Shown here: positions 1 through 8,552 of the stretch, piece by piece
How the letters are laid out: the number at the start of each line of letters is the position of its first letter
Numbering within the stretch: the stretch's first letter is position 1
DNA from: Candidatus Monoglobus merdigallinarum
Lineage (GTDB): Bacteria > Bacillota > Clostridia > Monoglobales > Monoglobaceae
Reading direction: 5' to 3'
Length of the DNA stretch: 39,440 nucleotides
Assembly (NCBI GenBank): GCA_019112945.1
Contig: DXIJ01000114.1
Span: forward strand, 1-39,440
Translations under genes and position numbers: made by a program
The notes under the pieces: generated by a model
Databases searched by the model: none
Told to the model about the DNA's origin: nothing
The model's input: only the letters and a program-made list of their open reading frames with translations

Positions 1-13
1 CTTACTAAAGGTG

Positions 14-170
14 TTGCCCAAACCTCGGTAGGTTTGCGAGAGCAAACACGGAGGTGCGGAGGCGAGGGAGTATTTTTAACTAAACGGATTATATAATTTT
101 TATTTACTGCCTCTGCCGAGCCTGCGCACCTCTGCGCTCACTCCGTTCGCCTGCCGACGTTTGCATTTCA
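14..170. repeat. MITE-like imperfect palindrome, copy A
   Basis: About 155 bp of non-coding DNA. The arms read roughly CCAAACCTCGGTAGG at the left and CGCCTGCCGACGTTTGCA at the right, and are inversely related to each other. They flank an AT-rich core containing AACTAAACGGATTATATAAT. Further copies lie at 10694-10845 (same core orientation) and 27632-27785 (inverted). No ORF is present. The long self-complementary arms would fold into an extended hairpin. It resembles a non-autonomous miniature inverted-repeat element, but no target-site duplication was established. Confidence 0.7.
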
Positions 171-220
171 CCTTAAAATTTATGGTGAAGAAAATATTTT
201 ACCGAGAATAGACCCGTCAC

Positions 221-282
221 GCCCCTAATCCCTAATCCCTATTCCCTAATCCCTAATCTCTACGTTGCCTAATCCCTACGTT
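221..282. repeat. CCCTAAT-type degenerate tandem repeat (G4-capable on minus strand)
   Basis: A 7-bp unit CCCTAAT repeats about four to five times, followed by looser CCTAATCCCTACGTT copies. On the minus strand, five runs of three or more G (222-225, 230-232, 237-239, 244-246, 251-253) are separated by 4-nt loops. That fits a canonical G-quadruplex pattern. Related tracts occur near 10906, 27099-27158, 27540 and 27868, always beside the other dispersed repeat modules. Confidence 0.75.
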
Positions 283-309
283 AAAAGCCGCAGCTGTTTA
301 GCCGCGGCT
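282..309 (-). terminator. Intrinsic terminator of the prsA-like gene
   Basis: Arms AGCCGCAGC (286-294) and GCCGCGGCT (301-309) pair with one mismatch around a 6-nt loop. On the minus strand the stem is followed by TTTTAACG. It lies 17 bp past the stop of the foldase gene. Confidence 0.75.
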
Positions 310-326
310 CATTAAATCTTAAATTT

Positions 327-1697
327 TTATTCTGCTGCAGCTGTTGCTGCGCTCTCCTCGGCGCTCTCGCTGCTGTCTGTCTCGGAGCTTGATGAGCTGC
401 TCGAACTCTCAGAAGCGGCCTCTTGCTCAGCCTGAAGCTGCTCGCCCGCTTCCTGCACTCCGTCCATGATCTCCTTTACGGAAATCCTGTCAAGATTGCC
501 GCGGTTCTCCTTAATGTCTGCCTGAGACCTCCAGTAGTTCTGAAGCTCATAGAAGCCTGCGATCCTCTTGATGACATGATATCCATAGCTGGTCTTGACG
601 GGGTCTGAAACCTCATCTATTCCAAGAGCAAACGCAGCGTCCTCAAATTCCTGAACCATTTCACCGGTCCTGAAAGTATAACCGTCCGTGGTCTCGCCCG
701 TATCCTGGTTATACTGCTCCATCAGCGCGTCGAAGTCGCCGCCGGACTTAGCCTGATCCGCTACAGTCTGGGCGGTCGCAAGGCCGGTAGCCTCGTCAAC
801 TGCTCCGGGCTCCGGAGTTTCTGCCGGGTCGAGATTGTTCGCGTCATAGGTTGTGATAAGGACATGCTTTGCAGAACCTCTGTCATCGCTTGTGTACTGC
901 GAAAGGTCAACGTTTTCGGGGATATAGCTTGCAAGGTCCTCCTCAACGGTCATCTGCACAGTCTGAGACTTCATAACATTTGTGTACATTCTTGCATACT
1001 CGTTTGCAGAAGAAATACCCATGCTCTTTGCTCTTAAATTAAAGCCCTCCTCGCCGAACTGTGTAACATAGCCGTCAACCGTGGATTCGATCTGTGCATC
1101 GTTGGTCTCCGTCCATGCGTCCTCGCCGGTCAGTATCTCATCGGCCTTGAGCGCTGTCACAGTCTCCGCAATAGCGTTGTTGTAGGCGTTCTCTTTGATA
1201 ATATCAGACAGGCTTCTGCCGTCAACATCCTGCTCCCAGTCAAAGCCCTGAAGGTCGCCTGTTGCATTTGAGCCTTCGATATTATAATACTGATTGTACG
1301 CCTCTGTGTAGATATAGTAGCCCATATCCGCATCGGTGATCTTGTAGCCGTCAACAGTTGCAACCGTTCTGCCCTCAGCCTTTCCGTATTTCGGCTGGTC
1401 GGCAATATAGTTCATGATAAGGAATACCGCAAGAGTCGCAACGGCAACACAGCCGACAACTACGCCCACAAGTGCGCCGACAGAGATATTAATACCCTTT
1501 TTCTGCTTATCATTATTGTTTATGCTGTCGATATCATCGGATATCTCTTTGAAAGCGTCCTCGAACTTTTCATTGCCGCCGTCTGACGGTTCAGGTTCCG
1601 CAGCCGCCGACGTATCCTCAGCGTCAAACAAATTCACAGTCTGCTCTGAGACATCTGCGTTTTCATCGTTGAACATCTCGTTCTTGTCTTTGTCCAT
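327..1697 (-). CDS. PrsA-like membrane-anchored parvulin foldase (PpiC-type peptidylprolyl isomerase)
   Basis: Predicted extracytoplasmic folding factor for secreted proteins. Residues 1-68 are an acidic cytoplasmic region, followed by one membrane segment at about 69-97 (VGALVGVVVGCVAVATLAVF). A SurA/PrsA-like N-domain follows (VATVDGYKITDADMGYYIY). A PpiC parvulin domain lies at about 275-385, with hallmark stretches AKHVLITT and SYGYHVIKRI. The C-terminus is a Ser/Glu/Ala-rich tail of about 40 residues. Unlike classical PrsA there is no lipobox Cys; it is held by an N-terminal anchor. The ATG at 1697 was chosen because AAAGGAG lies 8 nt upstream; a TTG at 1703 is too close. It sits directly downstream of mfd but has its own promoter. 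The fold assignment is firm; substrates are unknown. Confidence 0.9.
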   Translation of the reverse strand: MDKDKNEMFNDENADVSEQTVNLFDAEDTSAAAEPEPSDGGNEKFEDAFKEISDDIDSINNNDKQKKGINISVGALVGVVVGCVAVATLAVFLIMNYIADQPKYGKAEGRTVATVDGYKITDADMGYYIYTEAYNQYYNIEGSNATGDLQGFDWEQDVDGRSLSDIIKENAYNNAIAETVTALKADEILTGEDAWTETNDAQIESTVDGYVTQFGEEGFNLRAKSMGISSANEYARMYTNVMKSQTVQMTVEEDLASYIPENVDLSQYTSDDRGSAKHVLITTYDANNLDPAETPEPGAVDEATGLATAQTVADQAKSGGDFDALMEQYNQDTGETTDGYTFRTGEMVQEFEDAAFALGIDEVSDPVKTSYGYHVIKRIAGFYELQNYWRSQADIKENRGNLDRISVKEIMDGVQEAGEQLQAEQEAASESSSSSSSSETDSSESAEESAATAAAE

Positions 1698-1751
1698 TGT
1701 CAATTCTCCTTTATGTTTATATTAATTTATTTACAGCACTGATATTTTAGT

Positions 1752-1780
1752 ATTATACTATATTTAAAAATATTTTTCTA
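1752..1780 (-). promoter_or_regulatory. Sigma-A-type promoter for the prsA-like gene
   Basis: Minus strand: -35 TAGAAA (1775-1780), 17-bp spacer, -10 TATAAT (1752-1757). It lies about 55 bp upstream of the start codon, in an AT-rich gap between mfd and the foldase gene. I found no strong mfd terminator in this gap, so read-through is also possible. Confidence 0.6.
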
Positions 1781-1827
1781 TAGATGTAGCAAAAACTTAT
1801 TATAATGTTAACACAATGTTAAAAAAT

Positions 1828-4800
1828 TTATCCGTTTTCTGCCGCATCACTTTTGCTCTCGTCCGTTTCCGCCGAAAACTGCGCAAGGAACCTCAGCATT
1901 TCCTTGAGTTCCTTTAAATACTCGGAAGCATACACGTCCTGCGGCTTTGGCGCTGTTTTGATAACAAGCCGCGGCGCTGACGGCGAGATTATCGACACCC
2001 GCCCTTTCTCGCGCTCGATAAGCTCAAGGCAGGGCTGCATATCCGGAAGATTTTCCGTGTCGAACCTGACGGTTACCCTCTCGCGGTTTCCTATCAACTC
2101 ACTTATGCCGTAGCTCTCGGCATACGCCTTTATCAGCGCGATCTCCAGCAAATTCTCTGTCTCGGGCGGGACGGTTCCGTACCTGTCCTCGATCTCGTCA
2201 TACGTGTCATACAGATCCTCCTGCGTCCTGATAGAAGCGATACGCTTATAGGCGGATATCCTCTGGCTGTGGTTTGCTATATAGCGTTCTGAGATATATG
2301 CCGTTACCGGCAGGTCTACCTGCGCCTCGGTCTCCTTTTTGGGCTCTATGCCGCGCAGCTCGTTTTTCGCCTCTTCGAGCAGGCGGCAGTACATCTCGTA
2401 TCCGACCGCCTCCATATGCCCGTGCTGCTGTGCGCCTATCAGGTTGCCGGTGCCTCTTATCTCAAGGTCGCGCATCGCTATTTTAAAGCCGCTGCCGAAC
2501 TCGGTGAACTCCTTTATTGCCAGCAGTCTCTTTTCCGCCTCGGGCGTAAGGCTCTTGCTGCGCCTGTAGGTCAGATAGGCATATGCCGCACGGTTTGAAC
2601 GCCCCACCCTGCCGCGGAGCTGGTACAGCTGTGCAAGCCCCAGACGGTCGGCGTTTTCGATTATTATCGTGTTCACGTTCGGGATATCAAGACCGGTCTC
2701 GATTATCGTTGTGCATATCAGCACGTCTATACTGCCCTCTGACATATCCATCATGATCTGTTCAAGTTCGTTTTCGTGCATTTTCCCGTGCGCCACTGCG
2801 ATCCTTGCCGACGGCACAAGCTCCGCTACGCGGGCTGCAACCTTGAATATCCCGTCTATCTTGTTAAACAGATAATACACCTGTCCGCCGCGGCCGAGCT
2901 CCCTGTTTACCGCCTCTCTGACAACGTTTTCATCATACTCCAAAACATAGGTCGAGACCGGAAACCTCTCTGCCGGAGGCTCGTTTATTATGCTCATATC
3001 CCTGATGCCGGTGAGCGACATATGCAGCGTTCTGGGTATCGGTGTAGCCGAAAGCGTAAGGACGTCGATCTCCTTGCGGAGCTCCTTTATCTTTTCCTTG
3101 TGCAGGACGCCGAAGCGCTGCTCCTCATCTATTACCAGCAGCCCGAGCTTTTTAAAGCTCACCTGCTTCCCGAGCAGCTTATGCGTGCCGATAACGATAT
3201 CTATCTCTCCGGTCGCCAGCCCCTTTACTATGCGCTTCTCCTCCGCCGGAGTGCAGAAGCGCGACAGCATGGCAACGTTTACCGGGTAATCCATCATTCG
3301 CTGACGGAACGTATTGTAGTGCTGATTGGCAAGGATAGTGGTGGGCGCAAGATACGCCACCTGGTACCCGGCATTAACCGCCTTGAATGCACCGCGCAGC
3401 GCGACCTCGGTCTTGCCGTAGCCCACATCTCCGCACAGCAGCCTATCCATAGGGAACGGCTTTTCCATATCGGCTTTCATCTCTTCTATGCTTCGGAGCT
3501 GGTCGTCTGTCTCGTCATACGGGAACCTCGCCTCAAAATCCCTCTGCCAGTCATCGTCCTTGGGGAAAGCTATGCCGGGCGTTGCGGCACGCTTTGCGTA
3601 AAGCTCTATAAGCTCCTTTGCCATGTCCGCCGCCGCTGCCTTTACCCGCTGCTTGGTTCGGTTCCACTCGCCGCCGCCCAGCCTGTTCATCTTTATCCGT
3701 GCGCCGTCGCGGTGGATATGCTTGTAGACCATATCCAGCTGGTCTGTCGGTACATACAGGAAGTCGTCGCCCCTGAAGCGTATCTTTAAATAGTCCTTTC
3801 TGACCCCCTCGACCGCCAAGCGCTCTATACCCTCGTACCGGCCTATGCCGTAGTTCTTGTGAACCACATAGTCCCCGACGCTGAGATCGGCAAAGCTGTT
3901 GAGCTTCTCGCCGTTTATTTTATTTCGCCTCTTTCTTTTGCGCTTCTCGCTGCCGAATATTTCCTTATCGGATATTATTACGGTACGTATTGTCGGCAGC
4001 TCGTAGCCGTGCGAAAGACTGCCGCGGCTCACGGTTATAGTGCCGCAGGGCGGCAGGGCGCTTAAAGTATCACTGTACCCGCAGTCGAGCCCGTGGTTTT
4101 CTATCTGACGCGTCAGGTTGTTCGCTCTCGTCTCAGAGCCTGCGAGCAGCACGACCCTATAGGCCGACTTTTTATAATACTTAAGGCTATCATACAAAAA
4201 ATCCATTTTACCGCGGAATCCGGTGACAGACCTCGCGCTGAAACCGATCGTCAAATTCGGACGGTAGTCCTTTGCATGACCCGTCATGCCGCTGAGCCCC
4301 ACGAGACGCAGCCCGCAGAGACGCTTTAAAGCCTGTCTGAGCGGCAGGCTGTATCTGAGATCCGCCTCCGGTATAACGCCCCTTTCGGCAAGGTCTGTAA
4401 GGTCCTCCGCAAAGCGCAGTCTTTCGCTCTCATACGCCTCGTCAATGCGCGCGCCGTCACACCAGAAAACTATTGTATTTTGGGGCAGATAGTCTATCAC
4501 GGTCGGTATCTCGTTATATATATACGGAATATATTTTTCAAGCGAGGGGAACGGTATGCCGTTTTTAAGCCTCTCGATATCACGCTTTACATACGCGTCC
4601 CTATCGCCGAACCCCTCGAGCCTCTTTATCAGCGCGTCCCGCTCCGTATCGCTCAGGATAAGCTCGCTCACCGGGGTTATCCTTGCCTCGGCACAGCGTC
4701 TGACCGTGCGCTGGTCCGAGGGATCAAATTCTCTTATCGAATCTATCTCATCGTCAAAAAATTCCAGCCTCAGCGGGAACTCGCAATGCGGCGGAAAATA

Positions 4801-5343
4801 GTCAAGTATACCGCCGCGCACGCTGAACTGCCCCGCGCCCTCGACCATATCCTCTCTCTTATACCCGAGGCTCACCAGCCGCTCAGTGATAGCCTCTATC
4901 CCGGCACAGCCGCCCTCTGAGAGCTCAGTCACGCCGGACAGATACTTGCCGCGCGGCAGCGTTGCCCTGAGCAACGCCCTAAACGACGCCGTGACAGCCG
5001 CCCTGCCGCCCTCAAGCGCATCAAGCGCTTCAAGCCGCTGCCGCTGCCGGTCGCGGCTTTTAACGTCTACATCATAAAACAGCAGATCAGAATCGGGGTA
5101 ATGCACCGCTCTGCCGCCCGTAAAAAAGCGCAGATCATTCGCAAGCGCGGCGGCGTCCTCCTCGGTCTCGGTCACCATCAGCACCGGCGCATCGAAATGC
5201 TCAGACGCACAAAAAGCAAGGTGTGCCCTCACAGAATCCGACACACCGTTTATATTTACGGGGGTATTGTTACGCCCGATATTTTTTTGAAGCTCCTCGA
5301 AATCGGCGAGCTCCTCCATTATTTTGTAAAATCCATTCTTCAT
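1828..5343 (-). CDS. mfd: Transcription-repair coupling factor Mfd
   Basis: ATP-dependent translocase that displaces RNA polymerase stalled at DNA lesions and recruits UvrA. At 1171 aa it is the usual length. In order: UvrB-like N-terminal modules; a CarD-like RNAP-interacting domain starting near residue 486 (VGDYVVHKNYGIGRYEGIE); superfamily 2 helicase motor with Walker A GDVGYGKTE near 636 and DEEQRFGV near 737; motif LSATPIPRTLHMSL; QLRGRVGRS in the second RecA lobe; and a C-terminal TRCF domain. It lies 12 bp downstream of pth and is probably the last gene of glmU-pth-mfd. In Bacillus mfd is likewise near pth. The assignment is secure. Confidence 0.98.
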   Translation of the reverse strand: MKNGFYKIMEELADFEELQKNIGRNNTPVNINGVSDSVRAHLAFCASEHFDAPVLMVTETEEDAAALANDLRFFTGGRAVHYPDSDLLFYDVDVKSRDRQRQRLEALDALEGGRAAVTASFRALLRATLPRGKYLSGVTELSEGGCAGIEAITERLVSLGYKREDMVEGAGQFSVRGGILDYFPPHCEFPLRLEFFDDEIDSIREFDPSDQRTVRRCAEARITPVSELILSDTERDALIKRLEGFGDRDAYVKRDIERLKNGIPFPSLEKYIPYIYNEIPTVIDYLPQNTIVFWCDGARIDEAYESERLRFAEDLTDLAERGVIPEADLRYSLPLRQALKRLCGLRLVGLSGMTGHAKDYRPNLTIGFSARSVTGFRGKMDFLYDSLKYYKKSAYRVVLLAGSETRANNLTRQIENHGLDCGYSDTLSALPPCGTITVSRGSLSHGYELPTIRTVIISDKEIFGSEKRKRKRRNKINGEKLNSFADLSVGDYVVHKNYGIGRYEGIERLAVEGVRKDYLKIRFRGDDFLYVPTDQLDMVYKHIHRDGARIKMNRLGGGEWNRTKQRVKAAAADMAKELIELYAKRAATPGIAFPKDDDWQRDFEARFPYDETDDQLRSIEEMKADMEKPFPMDRLLCGDVGYGKTEVALRGAFKAVNAGYQVAYLAPTTILANQHYNTFRQRMMDYPVNVAMLSRFCTPAEEKRIVKGLATGEIDIVIGTHKLLGKQVSFKKLGLLVIDEEQRFGVLHKEKIKELRKEIDVLTLSATPIPRTLHMSLTGIRDMSIINEPPAERFPVSTYVLEYDENVVREAVNRELGRGGQVYYLFNKIDGIFKVAARVAELVPSARIAVAHGKMHENELEQIMMDMSEGSIDVLICTTIIETGLDIPNVNTIIIENADRLGLAQLYQLRGRVGRSNRAAYAYLTYRRSKSLTPEAEKRLLAIKEFTEFGSGFKIAMRDLEIRGTGNLIGAQQHGHMEAVGYEMYCRLLEEAKNELRGIEPKKETEAQVDLPVTAYISERYIANHSQRISAYKRIASIRTQEDLYDTYDEIEDRYGTVPPETENLLEIALIKAYAESYGISELIGNRERVTVRFDTENLPDMQPCLELIEREKGRVSIISPSAPRLVIKTAPKPQDVYASEYLKELKEMLRFLAQFSAETDESKSDAAENG

Positions 5344-5355
5344 ATCAAACCACTC

Positions 5356-5922
5356 TCAGCCGTTATACAGCCTTACCGCTTCTTTCACATCCGTTTTTAT
5401 TATCTCCTCAACAGCCAGCACAGCCCTGACAGCGGTATCGGTCAAGACCTCGGTCTCTTCTTTTGAGAACCTGCCCAGGACAAAGCCGCAGATTTCATCA
5501 TGGCTCTCTCCCTCCGGGCTGCCTATGCCAAGCTTCACCCGCGGAAAATTGTCAGAGCCCAGCTGCATGATTATACTCTTTAAACCGTTGTGGCCTCCCG
5601 CGCTGCCGCAGGCGCGTGTTCTGAGCTTACCGAGCGCCATCGACTTGTCGTCCGATATAACGATTATATTCTCGGGCGGGATATCATAATATGCCGCTAC
5701 CGGCGCAACGGCCTCGCCGCTCAGATTCATAAACGTCATAGGCTTTACGGCTATCACCCTTTCGCCGCCGACCTCCCCAAGCCCTATATCTGCCTTGAAC
5801 TTGCTCGGCTTCAGCCTGATATCGTTTTTGGCGCAGAATGCGTCAAGCACGTCAAAGCCTATGTTGTGCCGCGTATTAACATATTTCCTGCCGGGATTGC
5901 CCAGCCCTGCTACCATATACAT
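5356..5922 (-). CDS. pth: Peptidyl-tRNA hydrolase
   Basis: Cleaves the ester bond of peptidyl-tRNA released from stalled ribosomes, recycling tRNA. 188 aa, normal for bacterial Pth (SpoVC in Bacillus). Visible signatures are GLGNPGRKYVNTRHNIGF, containing the catalytic His, and KPMTFMNLSGEAV, with the substrate-binding Asn. Also visible are the conserved Asp in ISDDKS, and GSAGGHNGLKS. It sits 50 bp after glmU and 12 bp before mfd, an arrangement that indicates cotranscription and is common in Firmicutes. Confidence 0.97.
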   Translation of the reverse strand: MYMVAGLGNPGRKYVNTRHNIGFDVLDAFCAKNDIRLKPSKFKADIGLGEVGGERVIAVKPMTFMNLSGEAVAPVAAYYDIPPENIIVISDDKSMALGKLRTRACGSAGGHNGLKSIIMQLGSDNFPRVKLGIGSPEGESHDEICGFVLGRFSKEETEVLTDTAVRAVLAVEEIIKTDVKEAVRLYNG

Positions 5923-5972
5923 TATGCTCTACCTCTGAAAATTATTAAACAAAACCGCCGCCGGGAATAAGC

Positions 5973-7337
5973 CTATTTATCTTTCTTTCTGTTTATCGTC
6001 CACTGCTCCTTGACCACCTGCTTTGAACGCGCAATAGCCAGAGATTCAGCCGGAACCTCGTCGGTTATCGTCGAGCCCGCCGCCGTATATGCGCCGTGAC
6101 GCACAACGACCGGAGACACCAGGTTGGTGTTGCAGCCGATAAAGCAGTCGTCCTCTATCGTGGTGCGGTGCTTATGCTCTCCGTCATAGTTCACAACGAC
6201 CGTGCCGCAGCCGAAGTTGACGCGCTTGCCGACGTCCGCATCGCCTATGTACGTCAGATGCGCGACCTTGGTATCGTCGTCTATGGTCGAGTTCTTTATC
6301 TCAACAAAGTCGCCTATCTTTACAGACGAACCGACCTTTGAGCCGGGTCTTATATACGCAAAAGGCCCGACGTTTGTATTTGCGCCAATCTCGCTGTCTA
6401 TCGCTACCGACTTTAATATATGCGTATTGTCGCCGACCTTGCAGTTGTTGAGCGAGGTATCAGAGCCTATAACACAGTTCTCGCCTATAACGGTATCGCC
6501 CTCGAGGATAGTTCCGGGATACAGCACCGTGTCTCTGCCGACCTTTACATTAGTCGTAACATGGATCTTATCGGGGTCTATCACGGTAACACCGCCGAGC
6601 ATGAGTTCCTCTACCTTGCGGCGGTTCAGTATCTTGCCGACCTGAGCCAGCTGCAGCTTATCGTTTACGCCCAGGATCTGCTCAAAATCCGTCACAAACG
6701 CTCCGACGCTCTCGCCGTCTGACAGCATGATCTCTATAACATCGGTTATATAATACTCGCCCTGCGCGTTGTCGTTGTTAAGCCGTCCGAGAGCGCTGCG
6801 CAGCTTTTCTATATCAAAGAAATACATTCCGGAATTGACCTCGTTTATCTGCTTCTCGGCGTCGGTTGCATCTTTCTGCTCAACGATCCTGGCTATCTTG
6901 CCGTCCTCCCTGACAATTCTGCCGTATCCGTAGGGATCGTCAACATGGGCTGTTATCACGGTAGCGGCGCGGCCGTTTTCATCGTGCTCCGCCTTGACCT
7001 TTTTCAGCGTTTCCGCCTCGATAAGCGGCGAGTCGCCGTACAGCACCATAACCGTACCCTGCGCTCCGCCCAGCTGCTCCATGCCCTGCATGACCGCATG
7101 GCCCGTGCCGAGCTGCTGCAGCTGATAGGCATACTTAACGCTGCCGCCCAGATACGCCTTTATGTCCTCGGCCTTATGCCCGATAACAACGATATTTTCA
7201 TCGCTGCCCGCCTCTTTAGCAGTATCCGCGACCCATTCGACAAGAGCCTTGCCTGCTGCCTGCTGAAGCGGCTTTGCAATACTTGACTTCATTCGCTTTC
7301 CCTCTCCGGCAGCGAGAATAATACTGTACAAACTCAT
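5973..7337 (-). CDS. glmU: Bifunctional GlcN-1-P acetyltransferase / GlcNAc-1-P uridylyltransferase
   Basis: Makes UDP-GlcNAc, the precursor of peptidoglycan and wall polymers. 454 aa, typical length. The N-terminal pyrophosphorylase carries LAAGEGKRMKSS; the family norm is G-x-G-T-R-M-K, so the T is K here. YGDSPLI and NEVNSGMYFF are also visible. The C-terminal left-handed beta-helix shows hexapeptide repeats and the acetyltransferase segments FVEIKNS, YIGDADVG and NYDGEHKHRT. Start has GGAGG upstream (TTTTGGAGGAATAAAAATG). It leads the glmU-pth-mfd operon; prs, ctc and fin, found between these genes in Bacillus, are absent. Confidence 0.98.
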   Translation of the reverse strand: MSLYSIILAAGEGKRMKSSIAKPLQQAAGKALVEWVADTAKEAGSDENIVVIGHKAEDIKAYLGGSVKYAYQLQQLGTGHAVMQGMEQLGGAQGTVMVLYGDSPLIEAETLKKVKAEHDENGRAATVITAHVDDPYGYGRIVREDGKIARIVEQKDATDAEKQINEVNSGMYFFDIEKLRSALGRLNNDNAQGEYYITDVIEIMLSDGESVGAFVTDFEQILGVNDKLQLAQVGKILNRRKVEELMLGGVTVIDPDKIHVTTNVKVGRDTVLYPGTILEGDTVIGENCVIGSDTSLNNCKVGDNTHILKSVAIDSEIGANTNVGPFAYIRPGSKVGSSVKIGDFVEIKNSTIDDDTKVAHLTYIGDADVGKRVNFGCGTVVVNYDGEHKHRTTIEDDCFIGCNTNLVSPVVVRHGAYTAAGSTITDEVPAESLAIARSKQVVKEQWTINRKKDK

Positions 7338-7373
7338 TTTTATTCCTCCAAAATTTAAATATCATAGTATTAA

Positions 7374-7402
7374 ATTATAACACACCGGCAGGCTTTTTTC
7401 AA
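7374..7402 (-). promoter_or_regulatory. Sigma-A promoter for glmU-pth-mfd
   Basis: Minus strand: -35 TTGAAA (7397-7402), exactly 17 bp, -10 TATAAT (7374-7379), about 37 bp upstream of the glmU ATG. Confidence 0.8.
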
Positions 7403-7535
7403 TACCACTATTTTATACTAATATTATAGTTTTTTCGAATATTAATTATACAATTTAACTTAAATCGCTAACTTTTAAAAATACGGCGGGCAGTGCGTAT
7501 ACAGCGTGATTATTATTTAAAATTTTAAAACCCAT

Positions 7536-7565
7536 GTATTTTTTAACAGGTTTTGGGCAAGACTT
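7536..7565 (+). promoter_or_regulatory. Candidate SigF (forespore) promoter for spoIIQ
   Basis: GTATT at 7536-7540, a 15-bp spacer, then GGCAAGACTT at 7556-7565. The second element fits the SigF -10 pattern GGNRANANTW. SpoIIQ is a SigF-regulon gene in Bacillus and Clostridia. The leader would be very short, with the GAGGTGAT ribosome site near the 5' end, which lowers confidence. Confidence 0.4.
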
Positions 7566-7582
7566 AAAACCGAGGTGATAAA

Positions 7583-8473
7583 ATGAGTAACAAAAATGAA
7601 AAAAACAAGCCCGATAGGGAAAACCGCGAAAACTACGACCGCAGACCCATAGTTGACCCGCCGACCTCCGGCAGCGGCGATGACAAATCACACATTTCCT
7701 CAAAGAGAAAAGGATTTTACATAATCCTTTTGCTTGGGATTACTGCTATAGGAATGTATGCCGTTTTAAGCTCTGTTATGTCAGACAGGACTGCCAATGT
7801 TCAGGATGAGGTCAGAACAGCCTCGTACTATGCCACGCCGAGACCCGCAAGCGTTCCGGTCACCGCTGCGGTAACGCCGGTGCCGGACGAGCCCGAGAGC
7901 ACTCCCGCGCCGCAGACAAATGCTCCGGTTCCTACCGCCGCCCCGGCGGCCGAGCCCGGCCAGGCTCCGGTGAGCGGAAAAATAATCAAGGATTTTTCGC
8001 TTGATGACCTGATATACTCCGCTACAATGGACGACTGGCGCACCCACAGCGGCGTCGATATCGCAGCAAGCCTTGACACGCCCGTCACCGCGGTAAAGGA
8101 CGGCACCTTAAAAAAGGTCTATGAAGACAGTCTGCTTGGAACGACCGTTATAATCCACCACCCGAGCGACGGAACCGACAGCGTATACTGCAACCTGAAA
8201 GACGTAACGAACGATCCCATCGGCACAGAGCTAAAGACAGGCGACATGATAGGCCGCATTGGCAGCACCGCTGTGTCGGAGCTCAGCGATGAGCCGCATC
8301 TGCACTTTGAGATAAGGCTTGACGATGAGAGCCTTGACCCAAAGGAATTTGTAAAGTTTGAAGACGCCGAATACCTCAGCCCGTCCGAAGCCGCCGTGCC
8401 GTCCGCCGCACCGTCCGCCTCCTCCGACCCGTACACTGACGAAAACGGCGTTGAGACCATGATAATCGATTAG
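7583..8473 (+). CDS. spoIIQ: SpoIIQ-like LytM (M23) forespore engulfment protein
   Basis: Forespore membrane protein of the engulfment/feeding channel (partner SpoIIIAH). 296 aa: basic and acidic cytoplasmic N-terminus, one membrane segment at about 44-65 (GFYIILLLGITAIGMYAVLS), a Pro/Ala/Thr-rich linker (82-130) and a LytM fold from about 135. Unlike Bacillus SpoIIQ the zinc motif is complete: H155-x3-D159 (HSGVD) and H239-x-H241 (HLHF). This is the clostridial pattern of a potentially active endopeptidase. A short Pro/Ser/Ala tail follows. It is monocistronic, with ribosome site GAGGTGAT and a strong terminator. A generic M23 peptidase is the alternative, but the architecture and DDWRTHSGVDI motif favour SpoIIQ. 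Confidence 0.85.
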   Translation: MSNKNEKNKPDRENRENYDRRPIVDPPTSGSGDDKSHISSKRKGFYIILLLGITAIGMYAVLSSVMSDRTANVQDEVRTASYYATPRPASVPVTAAVTPVPDEPESTPAPQTNAPVPTAAPAAEPGQAPVSGKIIKDFSLDDLIYSATMDDWRTHSGVDIAASLDTPVTAVKDGTLKKVYEDSLLGTTVIIHHPSDGTDSVYCNLKDVTNDPIGTELKTGDMIGRIGSTAVSELSDEPHLHFEIRLDDESLDPKEFVKFEDAEYLSPSEAAVPSAAPSASSDPYTDENGVETMIID

Positions 8474-8478
8474 CGTTT

Positions 8479-8517
8479 AAAAGCGCAGGCGCCGCAATGC
8501 CCTGCGCTTTTACTTTT
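8479..8517 (+). terminator. Intrinsic terminator of spoIIQ
   Basis: Perfect 11-bp arms AAAAGCGCAGG (8479-8489) and CCTGCGCTTTT (8501-8511), followed by ACTTTTTGG. The AT-flanked stem may serve both strands, as the converging methyltransferase pseudogene ends at 8553. Confidence 0.9.
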
Positions 8518-8552
8518 TGGGGAACCGCCGAAGATGCGGGATACGCCTTGGT

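Noticed and set aside
1-326. CRISPR array suspected from short direct repeats (also 27099-27158)
   Set aside because: Units are 7-8 bp and contiguous, with no spacers and no cas genes.
2776-3789. 337-aa plus-strand ORF
   Set aside because: Antisense to the conserved motor part of mfd; no ribosome site or recognisable motif, caused by codon bias.
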